Below, piece after piece: positions 53,919 through 62,655 of a stretch of DNA of 64,000 nt. A model generated the notes under the pieces. The model was given only the letters and a program-made list of their open reading frames with translations. It ran no database searches and was not told the DNA's origin. The stretch lies in contig NZ_JAOQJU010000002.1 in NCBI RefSeq assembly GCF_025567385.1, forward strand, positions 62,001 to 126,000. Direction: 5' to 3'. Position numbers and translations under genes: made by a program. Every line of letters starts with the position of its first letter. Positions within the stretch are counted from its first letter, which is position 1. The stretch comes from Claveliimonas acetigenes. GTDB lineage: Bacteria > Bacillota > Clostridia > Lachnospirales > Lachnospiraceae.

Positions 53919-54476
53919 TTACCGATAAGCCTTTTTCCGACGCCGTATCTGCGCTTTTTTTCTTCTCCGCCTCTCCAGCATTCTGAATGGTGCAAGTATC
54001 GTAAAGCAGCAGATTCTGACTGCAATAATTCCGGCAAACACACCAACACTGTCTATTATAACATCTTTTACGGAAGGACCTCTTCCATCCACAAAAGACT
54101 GATGGTATTCATCTCCGCATGCAAAACCCACGCATATGAATCCTGCCACAACCATAAGCGCAATGCCTCTTACTCCGTAAACATAAAAAGGAAAAGATAC
54201 TGCAATTGCCAGAAGGAAATACTCTGTCATATGGGCTAATTTCCTTACAGGATATTCAATTCGATATGCTGCCTCATCAATTTCCCATTCCTCCAGATTC
54301 TTATTCAAGACTTTATTTCCGATTTCTACCGTCTTATGGCTTACCGCGTAACTCAAATTTCCTGAATCAACTCCTGTCTGTGCCGAAAAATTAAAAATCA
54401 CACACATCATAAGAATTGCCGGGAGAAACGACAGCGGTTTCAGTATCATAAGAATAAGCTGCTTTATAATCTGCAT
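53919..54476 (-). CDS. VanZ family membrane protein
   Basis: 185 residues with four or five membrane helices. LPAILMMCVIFNFSAQTG, KLAHMTEYFLLAIAVSFPF and GDEYHQSFVDGRGPSVKDVIID are VanZ-family signatures. VanZ was named for teicoplanin resistance, but stand-alone members have unknown roles; there is no vanHAX here. Very basic C-terminus (RRRRKKAQIRRRKKAYR). SD AAGGAG lies over the stop of the upstream gene. Confidence 0.88.
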   Translation of the reverse strand: MQIIKQLILMILKPLSFLPAILMMCVIFNFSAQTGVDSGNLSYAVSHKTVEIGNKVLNKNLEEWEIDEAAYRIEYPVRKLAHMTEYFLLAIAVSFPFYVYGVRGIALMVVAGFICVGFACGDEYHQSFVDGRGPSVKDVIIDSVGVFAGIIAVRICCFTILAPFRMLERRRRKKAQIRRRKKAYR

Positions 54477-54479
54477 ATT

Positions 54480-55376
54480 TTAAACTCCTTCCAATGTAAA
54501 CGGCGGAATAAAACTTTCTTTCGCCGTCTCTCCTTCTTGTATAAATGCCTGTTCCACTCCAAGATCAATGGTATAATCCACCAGCCGCTCATAATTTTTA
54601 TGTCTCACCTTAACGGCAAGTTCCGGAAAAGCCTTTTTATCCAGCGAATCCAGAGGGGTGTATTGGCTCAGTAAGCTCATATAAATCCGGTTTCCGTAGG
54701 CATGATGCAGGTAAGATACGATTTTCTTTGCATCATGCAGACAGCCCGGCAAGAGAAGGTGACGTACAATCACCCCACGCATCATCATCCCCCGTCTGTC
54801 AAATTCCGGATTTCCTGTCTGCCGTACCATTTCAGCCAGCGCCTTCTTCGCCACTTCCGGATAATCCTCCGCCATAGAGTAACGTCCGGCATGGACAGGG
54901 TCTAAATATTTGAAGTCCGGAAGGTAGATGTCCACGTAACCTTCCAAAGCCCGAAGCGTCTCCACGTTCTCATAGCCACCAGTATTGTAAACTACCGGGA
55001 GCATAAGTCCTTTTTCTTTCGCAAGATCCAATGCTTTTATAATCTGCGGGACAAAATGTGTAGGTGTCACAAGGTTAATATTATTCGCTTTTGCATCCTG
55101 TAATTCCAGAAAGATCTCAGCCAGCCGCTCTATACTGATTAGTTTTCCCACTTTGCCGGTGGCTATTACATGATTCTGACAGTATACACACCGCAATGTA
55201 CAGCCGGTAAAAAAGACGGTTCCAGATCCTTCCTTTCCGGATATACAAGGTTCCTCCCACATGTGGAGCGCCGCCCGCGATACCCGGAGGGCGGCTGTCT
55301 CACCGCAGAACCCCAATTTTCCTTGTTCTCTGTCTGCCCCGCACTCTCTGGGACAAAGCACGCATTCCATCTTCAT
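54480..55376 (-). CDS. PflA-like radical SAM protein (COG1313 type)
   Basis: 298 residues. Starts MECVLCPRECGADR, a cysteine pair typical of this group, then FTGCTLRCVYCQNH, the CxxxCxxC radical-SAM site, and NNINLVTPTHFVPQI, LPVVYNTGGYE. The family is called putative PFL-activating enzyme but its partner is unknown; pflB nearby has its own activase. ATG 55376 with GAGGC upstream was preferred over the longer 55424 start. Followed 3 bases later by the VanZ gene. Confidence 0.85.
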   Translation of the reverse strand: MKMECVLCPRECGADREQGKLGFCGETAALRVSRAALHMWEEPCISGKEGSGTVFFTGCTLRCVYCQNHVIATGKVGKLISIERLAEIFLELQDAKANNINLVTPTHFVPQIIKALDLAKEKGLMLPVVYNTGGYENVETLRALEGYVDIYLPDFKYLDPVHAGRYSMAEDYPEVAKKALAEMVRQTGNPEFDRRGMMMRGVIVRHLLLPGCLHDAKKIVSYLHHAYGNRIYMSLLSQYTPLDSLDKKAFPELAVKVRHKNYERLVDYTIDLGVEQAFIQEGETAKESFIPPFTLEGV

Positions 55377-55410
55377 CACGCCTCTTAAGTATCTTATCAT
55401 TCTGTATAGG

Positions 55411-55444
55411 AAAACACACTGCAAGATGTTTTACAGTGTGTTTT
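55411..55444 (-). terminator. terminator after the LRR-SLH gene
   Basis: AAAACACACTG (55411-55421) and CAGTGTGTTTT (55434-55444) form an 11-bp stem with a 12-base loop, immediately past the stop of the LRR-SLH gene. The adjacent T-runs suit both strands. Confidence 0.8.
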
Positions 55445-55448
55445 TCGT

Positions 55449-56933
55449 TTACTCATTTCCGACAGAAATAAACCGCTGGATAATCGCCGCACATTCCGCG
55501 CGTGCCGCATTTCCAAGTGGATCAATAATGGTTCCATTATTCTTTCCGGTAATGATTCCATTACCTACTGCCCATTGCATTGCATCTTCTGCATAACGAC
55601 TCACCATTGCCGCATCTTCAAAGCGACTGAAATCTTCTTTTTTGCCGACATCATATTTCAGATATTTTGCATAACGGTACATCATTACTGCCATCTGTTC
55701 ACGGGTAATCTTATCAGCAGGGCCAAACATTCCCGTGTTGGTGTAACCGGTAACAACTCCTGTACTTTCTGCCCATAAAATCGCATCTGTATACCAGATT
55801 CCATCCTGCACATCCGGAAATAATGCCTTATACTCTACCTCCGGTGAGCCATTCATTCTCCAAAGTATAACTGCAAACTGCGCTCTTGCCAGCGAATCAG
55901 CCGGGCCAAAATGTATCGGGTCAAGACCTGTCATCAACCCTTCAAAATAATTATAGTATACTGTATCGTAGAACCAGTCGCCCTCATTTACATCTACAAA
56001 TGGCAACGAACGATTATAAGAAATTTCCACTTCCACCGACATATTTTCTGCACTATTTGTTTCATACTCATATTGAATGTGATCCGGCTGTCCTTCAGGA
56101 AGAACTAAAATTCCGGTTTCCGCATCATAATCGCCGTGGTTAGGCGTCAATCTTGTCAATTTATCTTTTTCAATTGCCTGAGACATATCCAGAATCCATT
56201 CTCCGTTTACCCAATTAGCTTCCATAGAAATCGTCTGGTTGCTTAAAAGCAGAAGGCTCAGATTCTGATTATTTCCCAATTCTAATGTTTTCATATGATT
56301 TTCGTAGCATGACAATCTAGTCAGCTTCGTATTCTGACTCAAATCCAAAGAAGTCAATTTATTCCATCCACAGTACAATTCTTCCAATACTTTATTTCGA
56401 CTCAGATCCAAACTAGCCAGATTATTATCTTCGCATGTAATATGTACTAAGTTCACATTTTGACTCAAATCCAGAGAATCCAATTCATTCCATCCACAAG
56501 CTAATGTCTGCAATGCTGTACATCCGCTTATATTTAGGCTGGTCATACCGTTTTCACTACAATAAAGCATTTCCAACGCCGTGTTCGCACTCAAATCGAG
56601 AGTTGTTATCGAATTAGTTGAACAGCTCAATCCGACAAGCAAAGGAAAATATTCTATTCCGCTCAAATCCGTTATTCCCAAATCCGTAACCGAAATATAC
56701 TTTACTGAACTTCTTTCATTCTGCGATAATACCCCGTCATGATTCCAGTCAATATAGGTATCAATATAACTTCTAAATTTTTCATCCGGAAAATGTTCCC
56801 GATCTATTGTAACATTTTCCTCTGTATTCACTGCAATCTCGTCCTCAGACCCAGCCCGGACGGTAAGGCCTGGCAAAACCATTGCTCCAGCTAAAAACAA
56901 TGCTGTTATTTTTTTTAATATTTTTTTGTACAT
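55449..56933 (-). CDS. exported leucine-rich-repeat protein with SLH domains
   Basis: 494 residues. Signal peptide (1-27), an EF-hand-like calcium loop at 62-73 (DWNHDGVLSQNE), about seven LRR units of 21 residues (about 78-232, repeated LDLSxNxxLxxLxC), a linker, and three SLH modules (about 309-366, 369-428, 433-492). Likely a surface adhesin or binding protein; no enzyme motif is visible. ATG 56933 has AAAGGA ten bases upstream; an in-frame ATG at 56957 would add 8 residues before the signal peptide. Confidence 0.88.
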   Translation of the reverse strand: MYKKILKKITALFLAGAMVLPGLTVRAGSEDEIAVNTEENVTIDREHFPDEKFRSYIDTYIDWNHDGVLSQNERSSVKYISVTDLGITDLSGIEYFPLLVGLSCSTNSITTLDLSANTALEMLYCSENGMTSLNISGCTALQTLACGWNELDSLDLSQNVNLVHITCEDNNLASLDLSRNKVLEELYCGWNKLTSLDLSQNTKLTRLSCYENHMKTLELGNNQNLSLLLLSNQTISMEANWVNGEWILDMSQAIEKDKLTRLTPNHGDYDAETGILVLPEGQPDHIQYEYETNSAENMSVEVEISYNRSLPFVDVNEGDWFYDTVYYNYFEGLMTGLDPIHFGPADSLARAQFAVILWRMNGSPEVEYKALFPDVQDGIWYTDAILWAESTGVVTGYTNTGMFGPADKITREQMAVMMYRYAKYLKYDVGKKEDFSRFEDAAMVSRYAEDAMQWAVGNGIITGKNNGTIIDPLGNAARAECAAIIQRFISVGNE

Positions 56934-56946
56934 CTCTTTTTTTCCT

Positions 56947-57357
56947 TTATAGAACATATTTAATCTTTTTGTTCAGCTTTCTCAGCTCACTTATCAGGGC
57001 GTCAGGGTCATCGACGGACACAAAGACCGTAGTCTTCCTCCTAGATTCAATCCCAATACGGTTAAAGTCCGCCGCAAAAGAAGCAGAATAATCCTTCATC
57101 TGCCTCACTACGAGGATTTCCTGAATCGGAAGAACTTTTTTCAGTAATCCAAACTGTACAATCAGCTCTTTCTTTGTGACAATCACCTCGTTTTTAAAAA
57201 GAACCGGAATGAAATACAAATCCAATACTACTAAAAACAGAGCTGGAGCAATCAGCGCTTCTGAAATACCGCTGATTATAACAGTAGCAATTGCTATCCC
57301 GTTAAGAATTGCTATAGCCAATTTCCAGAATATTGACACTTTCCCTTTAAACGTCAT
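56947..57357 (-). CDS. bacterial PH-domain membrane protein
   Basis: 136 residues. Two membrane helices in tandem (about 10-50) and a C-terminal bPH-like fold (about 60-130; KNEVIVTKKELIVQFGLLKK, NRIGIESRRKTTVFVSV). Such proteins, related to YdbS/YyaB, are of unknown function. ATG 57357 follows GGGAGGAGTTCATT. Thirteen bases before the LRR-SLH start, so they may be cotranscribed. Confidence 0.75.
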   Translation of the reverse strand: MTFKGKVSIFWKLAIAILNGIAIATVIISGISEALIAPALFLVVLDLYFIPVLFKNEVIVTKKELIVQFGLLKKVLPIQEILVVRQMKDYSASFAADFNRIGIESRRKTTVFVSVDDPDALISELRKLNKKIKYVL

Positions 57358-57445
57358 AATGAACTCCTCCCAAATCAACAATTATTTCCTGTTTTATACA
57401 CATAGTACTATTATATGACAGATTGCCCAAAATAGCAATTGTCTC

Positions 57446-58165
57446 TTAGTGACCGGAGGGTTTGCGCATCAATAAATCATGTTCTTCGTAAAGGTCAGCA
57501 TGTACCAGTCTGCATAACAAAAGGAGCTCAGGAACCAGCGCCAGCCAAATAGATTTCTCCTGAAGAATGTCGGCAAAAAAGGTCAGAATGATTGCCCCCA
57601 GTGTAAACGAAGCAAGCATACCGGCATGAATCAGGCCGCGGCTTACAGCAGAACGGTCTTTTTTCCGTATTATTTTTGCACATGCGACGCCAACCTGCCT
57701 CAAATGATTCGTACAGAAGGTAGTAGCCATCGGAACTCCCTCTGCCTGTCTGAATGTATTATATTGCATGGAAGCAATAAAATTAATTGCCACCTGCACA
57801 ATTTGATCCGGGATACTCAGCGGAATAAACCCTATCGCGAAAAGAACCGCTGCCTCAATCGCTATAAGGCAGGTATCCCAGCGGAGAAAACCAATTTTCT
57901 TTATAGGTGTTGGAATTACTTCTGATATAAAAGTACCCAAAAAGTAAGCCGAAATCGGGATCAGATAATAAAGCCCTTTTGCAATTTCCCCTTTTCCGAG
58001 TGTGACAGCCATAATAACAAAATTTGCTGTCTGCGCATTACAGAAAACTTCTCCACGCAGATTAAATGTATACGCTCCCATCATTCCTGCACTGAACATA
58101 AGCAAAATATAAGTAGTTTTCGATTCACAAACGAGATACTTAGAATCTTTTTTTGATGTTTTCAT
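57446..58165 (-). CDS. YoaK family (DUF1275) membrane protein
   Basis: 239 residues with six or seven membrane helices. AGMMGAYTFNLRGEVFCNAQTANFV and the ATTFCTNHLRQVG segment fit the DUF1275/YoaK family, whose function is unknown. Divergent from a LysR-type regulator across 124 bases, so that regulator probably controls it. On its strand TATACT with a weak -35 lies about 45 bases upstream. Confidence 0.85.
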   Translation of the reverse strand: MKTSKKDSKYLVCESKTTYILLMFSAGMMGAYTFNLRGEVFCNAQTANFVIMAVTLGKGEIAKGLYYLIPISAYFLGTFISEVIPTPIKKIGFLRWDTCLIAIEAAVLFAIGFIPLSIPDQIVQVAINFIASMQYNTFRQAEGVPMATTFCTNHLRQVGVACAKIIRKKDRSAVSRGLIHAGMLASFTLGAIILTFFADILQEKSIWLALVPELLLLCRLVHADLYEEHDLLMRKPSGH

Positions 58166-58228
58166 TTTTTTCTCCTTGAATTCTATATTGCCAAATTATA
58201 GTATAATAGATAGAGACAAAAAGTCTAA

Positions 58229-58253
58229 CTGTAATTATTAGTATAAATCACAG
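58229..58253. promoter_or_regulatory. possible LysR operator
   Basis: An imperfect inverted repeat CTGTAATTA-N6-TAAATCACAG lies between the divergent YoaK and LysR genes, the usual place for a LysR-family binding site. Only partial symmetry is seen, so this is tentative. Confidence 0.35.
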
Positions 58254-58289
58254 TAAAAATCTGTAATGTATCATATAAAGGAGTAAAAT

Positions 58290-59222
58290 ATGAACCTGCA
58301 AAGTATGGATTATATTATAACAACAGCAAACGAAAAAAGCATCACCAAAGCTGCCGAGCGCCTGAACATAACACAGCAGACGCTCAGTGCGCACATTGCA
58401 TCCTTAGAAGCAGAATTGGGATGCCAATTATTTGTACGGCATGTCCCTCTGGAAATAACATATGCCGGAAAAGAATTTATAAAACATGCGCAGATTATCC
58501 AAAATCAGGTTCGGGAATTAAAACATACACTGAACAAATTTTCTGATGAAGAAATGGGAGTCCTGAAACTTGGTATTACGCACACACGAGGCAATATCAT
58601 CCTTCCGCCTATTATCATGGATTTTCATCAAAAACATCCCGGAATTGACTTAAATATAGTAGACGGAACAAATGATATCTTAACTCAAAAACTAAAAACC
58701 GGAGAAATCGACATTTGCATATCAGATTTTGCCGACTATCACTCTAAGCTGAATCAATTGGAACTTTACCAAGAGAATGTCGTATTCGTAATAGAACGAG
58801 AACTTTTTTCCGCTTTATTTAAAAATGATACAGAAAAAGCGGTTCAGAGGATTCAGACTGATAACGATTACAGATTACTGGAAGCCTGTCCATTGCTTAT
58901 CAGCCATGAACAGAATATTTCCGGCAGATATGCCCGGAAAATTACAGACGCTTTTGAATATCAGCCACCTATTAAAGCGGAAGCTGCAAATATTGAACTG
59001 CTTTTAAAGCTATGCGTTAATGGTCTTGGCGGATGTTTCTGTCCTGAAATCATTGTAAGAAACACACTGTCACAAGAAGAATTACAGAAAGTCCGGATCA
59101 TCACACTTGGCAAGGAAGCACAATACAGTATCCGCATCGGATGGAAAGATGACTGGGATATCATAACAGATTTTATTGAATCGGCTAAAAACAGTATAAT
59201 AAAGCCGCTGCAGCTCCATTAA
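58290..59222 (+). CDS. LysR family transcriptional regulator
   Basis: 310 residues. N-terminal winged helix-turn-helix (1-60, SITKAAERLNITQQTLSAHIA) and a substrate-binding domain. Divergent from the DUF1275 membrane gene, which it may regulate; the effector is unknown. SD AAAGGAG precedes the ATG. The stop codon lies in the loop of the following terminator. Confidence 0.93.
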   Translation: MNLQSMDYIITTANEKSITKAAERLNITQQTLSAHIASLEAELGCQLFVRHVPLEITYAGKEFIKHAQIIQNQVRELKHTLNKFSDEEMGVLKLGITHTRGNIILPPIIMDFHQKHPGIDLNIVDGTNDILTQKLKTGEIDICISDFADYHSKLNQLELYQENVVFVIERELFSALFKNDTEKAVQRIQTDNDYRLLEACPLLISHEQNISGRYARKITDAFEYQPPIKAEAANIELLLKLCVNGLGGCFCPEIIVRNTLSQEELQKVRIITLGKEAQYSIRIGWKDDWDIITDFIESAKNSIIKPLQLH

Positions 59223-59244
59223 ACAGGGAGACTGCAGCGGCTTT
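59201..59244. terminator. bidirectional terminator between LysR and SLH-rhodanese genes
   Basis: AAAGCCGCTGCAG (59201-59213) and CTGCAGCGGCTTT (59232-59244) form a perfect 13-bp stem. The LysR stop at 59220-59222 falls in the loop. Confidence 0.82.
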
Positions 59245-59279
59245 AAGTTGTAAATCATTAAAAGCTTATCGCAAAATTC

Positions 59280-60923
59280 TTATTTTAAAACATTGGCCGC
59301 TGCTTCTTCCGGCGTTATCTGCTGGATTGGATATTCTTCTGGATCTGATAACTGCCATTGATACCAGCCACCATCATAAAGAGTAACATTATCCATTCCT
59401 TCCTGATAGCAGATGAAGAATGGGATTGTGGCTCTCCATCCGGTTCCACAGTAGAAAGAAAGCTCATTATCTAACGAAGAATTCGCTTCGGCAAGAATGC
59501 TTTCCACGACATCAATACCTACAACCGTTCCATCCTCTTCAATATAGGCGTCTGAATTGCGTCCCCATATAGCACCTTTCGGTTCTCCGGTCTTCGGTAT
59601 GTATTTATAACCGGAAATCTCACCAGTAAATTCTTCACGCCTTCGAATGCTGACAAGACGAAAATCCGGATTATTCTCCAAATTCTCCTGCACATCTTCA
59701 ATTGACATGATGTATTCCGGATGAGCCGGTATTTCTGCACCAAAATCATAAGAGTCGTCTCCTGCTACGGGCAGGGTTTCTTCCGTTGTGAGAGGAAGCT
59801 CCTTTTCTTTCCATAACTCAAGACCTCCATCCATAATTTTTACATTCTCCACACCAGCATATAAACATCCCATAGCAACACGGGATACACTGGAATCAAT
59901 AGATGTATTACTGCTGTAGAGAATCAATGTTGTATCAGACTCAATTCCAAATTTTTTCAAAAATGCAGCCAGTTCTTCCGGAGTTCTCAAATTATACAGA
60001 TTATATACATCGTAAGGTTTTCCTGTCAGATCGTCTAAACCATCACCAATATCTCCTTCTTCCGGCCATGGCTCCCAATCAGTATACTCCACCTCATTGG
60101 ATGTCATATACACAGCGCCCGGAAGATGTCCCTCATCGTAGGTTGTTCTGCCATACCAGTCTACATTAGCAACCAAATAATTTTCAGATGCAGGTAATTC
60201 TCCATCGATGACACTCTTCACCCATTCAGGAGATACAAATACTTCCCGCGTCATCTTTTTTACAAAACGGTCAATAATCGTAGCGCCTACCGCACGGTTA
60301 GCAGAACCCTGTGGATTAAGTTTCCCATTATCACCACTGATAATACCAACTTTCACCGTCCAGCTAATAGCCTTCTTTGCAAATTCCTGTACATCTCCGG
60401 CATCTGGAAAACGATGAATATCTGTCTGATCCGCAATATCATATCCCTTATAAGCAGCATACCGATACATCAGCGCAGCCATCTGCTCACGGGTAACTGC
60501 ATCATTGGGTCCAAACATTCCAGAATCCGAATAACCTGTGATGATTCCTTCTTTATTAGCCCAAATCACAGCATTCTTGTACCAATCTTCCGTATTATCC
60601 GGGAATGGATTTTCAGAAGAATCTACTTCCGGCGAGCCTTCCATGCGATAAATAATCACTGCAAACTGCGCCCTTACAAGTTCTGAAGCTGGTCCGAAAG
60701 TCGTATCATCCAAACCGGTCATCAATCCCTGTTCGCGGACACTTTTTACGTAATCGTAATACCAGCTTCCCTCCGGAACATCTGTGAATGGCAAAGAATC
60801 GTTTTCTTGTCCATCATTAATTGCTGCAACCACATTGTCTGCGCTCTTTTCGGCAAATATGGCACTTGCGCTGCCAAATATCATTGCCCCCACAAGGAAA
60901 AGAGCTAAAATTTGTTTCTTCAT
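59280..60923 (-). CDS. exported SLH-domain tandem rhodanese (sulfurtransferase)
   Basis: 547 residues. Signal peptide (1-24), three SLH modules (about 45-100, 104-163, 167-224), then two rhodanese domains (about 228-378 and 400-535). The second domain has the active-site loop CGTGWR with Cys492; the first has Ser337/Ser338 where Cys would be, as in classical tandem rhodaneses. It would transfer sulfane sulfur on the cell surface; its donor and acceptor are unknown. Strong SD AGGAGG upstream, and TATAAT about 35 bases before the start. Confidence 0.88.
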   Translation of the reverse strand: MKKQILALFLVGAMIFGSASAIFAEKSADNVVAAINDGQENDSLPFTDVPEGSWYYDYVKSVREQGLMTGLDDTTFGPASELVRAQFAVIIYRMEGSPEVDSSENPFPDNTEDWYKNAVIWANKEGIITGYSDSGMFGPNDAVTREQMAALMYRYAAYKGYDIADQTDIHRFPDAGDVQEFAKKAISWTVKVGIISGDNGKLNPQGSANRAVGATIIDRFVKKMTREVFVSPEWVKSVIDGELPASENYLVANVDWYGRTTYDEGHLPGAVYMTSNEVEYTDWEPWPEEGDIGDGLDDLTGKPYDVYNLYNLRTPEELAAFLKKFGIESDTTLILYSSNTSIDSSVSRVAMGCLYAGVENVKIMDGGLELWKEKELPLTTEETLPVAGDDSYDFGAEIPAHPEYIMSIEDVQENLENNPDFRLVSIRRREEFTGEISGYKYIPKTGEPKGAIWGRNSDAYIEEDGTVVGIDVVESILAEANSSLDNELSFYCGTGWRATIPFFICYQEGMDNVTLYDGGWYQWQLSDPEEYPIQQITPEEAAANVLK

Positions 60924-61134
60924 AAAGCCGTCCTCCTAAAATATATTCTGACTTTATTATACTCACATCTTCTTGAAATTTACCAATCAATAATTTAAAT
61001 ATCTATATTAAATATAGAAAAAACAAATAAAGTAGCACAATAATGGGCATATTGCTCAAACGCTCAAATTGTTTTTTTTCATCCGTTTCTTGAAATCCTG
61101 CTTTACTCAGTTCCAGGAACCGGAAGTCATCACA
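60924..61134. other. intergenic region with repeat motifs upstream of the SLH-rhodanese gene
   Basis: This 211-base gap holds the rhodanese promoter. A near-palindrome TGGGCATATTGCTCA (61044-61058, one mismatch) and a direct repeat GCTCAAA (61054-61060 and 61062-61068) may be a regulator site. The rest is AT-rich and shows no open frame of note. Confidence 0.4.
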
Positions 61135-61497
61135 TTACATAGGTGTTCCTACCTCAATCAAGTTACCGTCTAAATCATAAAAACGGCTCACCTTTTGTCC
61201 CCAGCTATGCGTCATAAGGCGATTGACATATTGGACTGAGGGATATAAATTTTCCAATTTTTCAATAAATGCTTCTATATCTGATTCTTCGAAATACAAT
61301 TCACAAGAATTGCTTTTCGGGATAATTTCCTTTTCCAAAAACTTTCCCCACACTTTTTTATCCTGGAGCACAAGACCTTCCGTTAAAATCATGTTTCCAT
61401 CATTATCAAGTACAACATCAAGCCCAAACAAGTCATGATAAAATTGTTTCGATTTTTCAATATCTTCAACAACAATCAAAATGTTTTTTAATTTCAT
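61135..61497 (-). CDS. VOC-fold (glyoxalase/bleomycin resistance-like) protein
   Basis: 120 residues, two beta-alpha-beta-beta-beta units. ILIVVEDIEKSKQFYHDLFG at the start and YDLDGNLIEVGTPM at the end are the standard VOC edges, with the closing Glu as metal ligand. Substrate cannot be inferred; this group includes fosfomycin and glyoxalase relatives as well as many without known activity. Sixty-two bases after the PNPOx-like gene on the same strand. SD GGAGGG precedes the ATG. Confidence 0.85.
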   Translation of the reverse strand: MKLKNILIVVEDIEKSKQFYHDLFGLDVVLDNDGNMILTEGLVLQDKKVWGKFLEKEIIPKSNSCELYFEESDIEAFIEKLENLYPSVQYVNRLMTHSWGQKVSRFYDLDGNLIEVGTPM

Positions 61498-61559
61498 CGG
61501 CGGTATCCCTCCAAACTCCCAATTTATTGTTCCTTTATTTTTTGATAACCTGAAATTAA

Positions 61560-61928
61560 TTAATGAAATTCCACCTCTAAGACTTCTACTTGAAAAAGCA
61601 AATAATTTTCAGCTTCTGCCGATGAAAAATGCTTTGCCAGAACAGGACATTCATCTAACATTTTTTGTTTCATTTGGATGTCATTGCACTCCGCCACTTT
61701 ACCTGTTATTCTTATCCACTCTCTTGTCCCTTCTTTTTTCGATACTATCTGAATATTTCCGTTTTCTCTTAATTGTTTATGCGCTTGATTTCCATTATTC
61801 GTAGAAATATACAACTTATTATTATATTCCATTACGGCTCCAAATGGTCTGCCAGCTGGGAAATCGTTATTTATCGTCAAAACAAAAAAACTGCCGCATT
61901 CTTTTAAAAATTCATATGCTTTACTCAT
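61560..61928 (-). CDS. pyridoxamine 5'-phosphate oxidase-like FMN-binding protein
   Basis: 122 residues, split-barrel fold. FFVLTINNDFPAGRPFGAVMEYNNKLYIST and the RENGNIQIVSKKEG strand resemble the PNPOx-like/nitroreductase-type FMN proteins of gut Clostridia rather than true PdxH, so the substrate is unknown. ATG 61928 follows AATGGAGGTAATT; the longer open frame upstream runs into the neighbouring gene. Confidence 0.82.
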   Translation of the reverse strand: MSKAYEFLKECGSFFVLTINNDFPAGRPFGAVMEYNNKLYISTNNGNQAHKQLRENGNIQIVSKKEGTREWIRITGKVAECNDIQMKQKMLDECPVLAKHFSSAEAENYLLFQVEVLEVEFH

Positions 61929-61962
61929 AATTACCTCCATTAAAAATCCTGATTTGCTCAAG

Positions 61963-62655
61963 TTAAAAAATTGTCTGTAAAAATTCTTCGACCGCATTAT
62001 TAAATGTAGCATGTTGCTTATTTGCAATAAAGTGATTGCCTTTTATAATTGATAATTTTGCATTAGGTATATTTTCTGCAATCTCTTTTGTATGGGATTC
62101 CTTAATCATATCCTTGCTTCCACAAATCACGAGCGTGGGAACTATTATGCTTGCTAACTCGTTTGGTTCAATATCCGGCTCATTAACCATTAACCCAAGC
62201 ATTTCTGCATTCTTCCTTGCATCAGGGGATTTTGAAGAGAACCATCTTGCTATTCTGTATCCTATTTCTATCGGAATTTGTGTCGTCCTTTTTACTCCTT
62301 TCGGATTCAGATTTCCGCCATTTAATATCAATGCCCTTACTTTATCCGGATATCTCATTGCAAATTTCATTGCTATATTCGCTCCATCTGAAAATCCCAA
62401 AATAACAGCGTTGGAAATATCAAGCCTTACCATAAAATCATATAAATCGCAGGAAAACTGCTCAATAGTAAATGGTTCGGTACCCCTTGGTGATTTGCCA
62501 TGACCACGTGTATCCAAAGCAATCACTCTGTATTTGTCACTAAAATAATCTATCTGATTCTTAAAATATGAGCCGTCCTCTCCGTTCCCATGCAAAAGAA
62601 TAAGAGGAGTTTTATCTTTATTTCCTTTTTCCTGATAATATAAATCTATATCCAT
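61963..62655 (-). CDS. alpha/beta hydrolase
   Basis: 230 residues. Oxyanion-hole motif LLHGNGEDG, nucleophile elbow GFSDG with Ser89, Asp182 (CGSKDM) and His208 (KGNHF) complete a credible triad. Substrate unknown. The gene starts at the base following the NUDIX stop, so they are probably cotranscribed. Confidence 0.87.
   Translation of the reverse strand: MDIDLYYQEKGNKDKTPLILLHGNGEDGSYFKNQIDYFSDKYRVIALDTRGHGKSPRGTEPFTIEQFSCDLYDFMVRLDISNAVILGFSDGANIAMKFAMRYPDKVRALILNGGNLNPKGVKRTTQIPIEIGYRIARWFSSKSPDARKNAEMLGLMVNEPDIEPNELASIIVPTLVICGSKDMIKESHTKEIAENIPNAKLSIIKGNHFIANKQHATFNNAVEEFLQTIF

Noticed and set aside
53919..54476. VanZ gene as evidence of glycopeptide resistance
   Set aside because: No vanR/S/H/A/X genes are present; stand-alone VanZ-family proteins are common in Clostridia without resistance.
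55449..60923. Repeated SLH and LRR coding segments read as DNA repeats or CRISPR-like array
   Set aside because: The periodicity is at protein level, inside open frames, with divergent DNA; no constant repeat with unique spacers.
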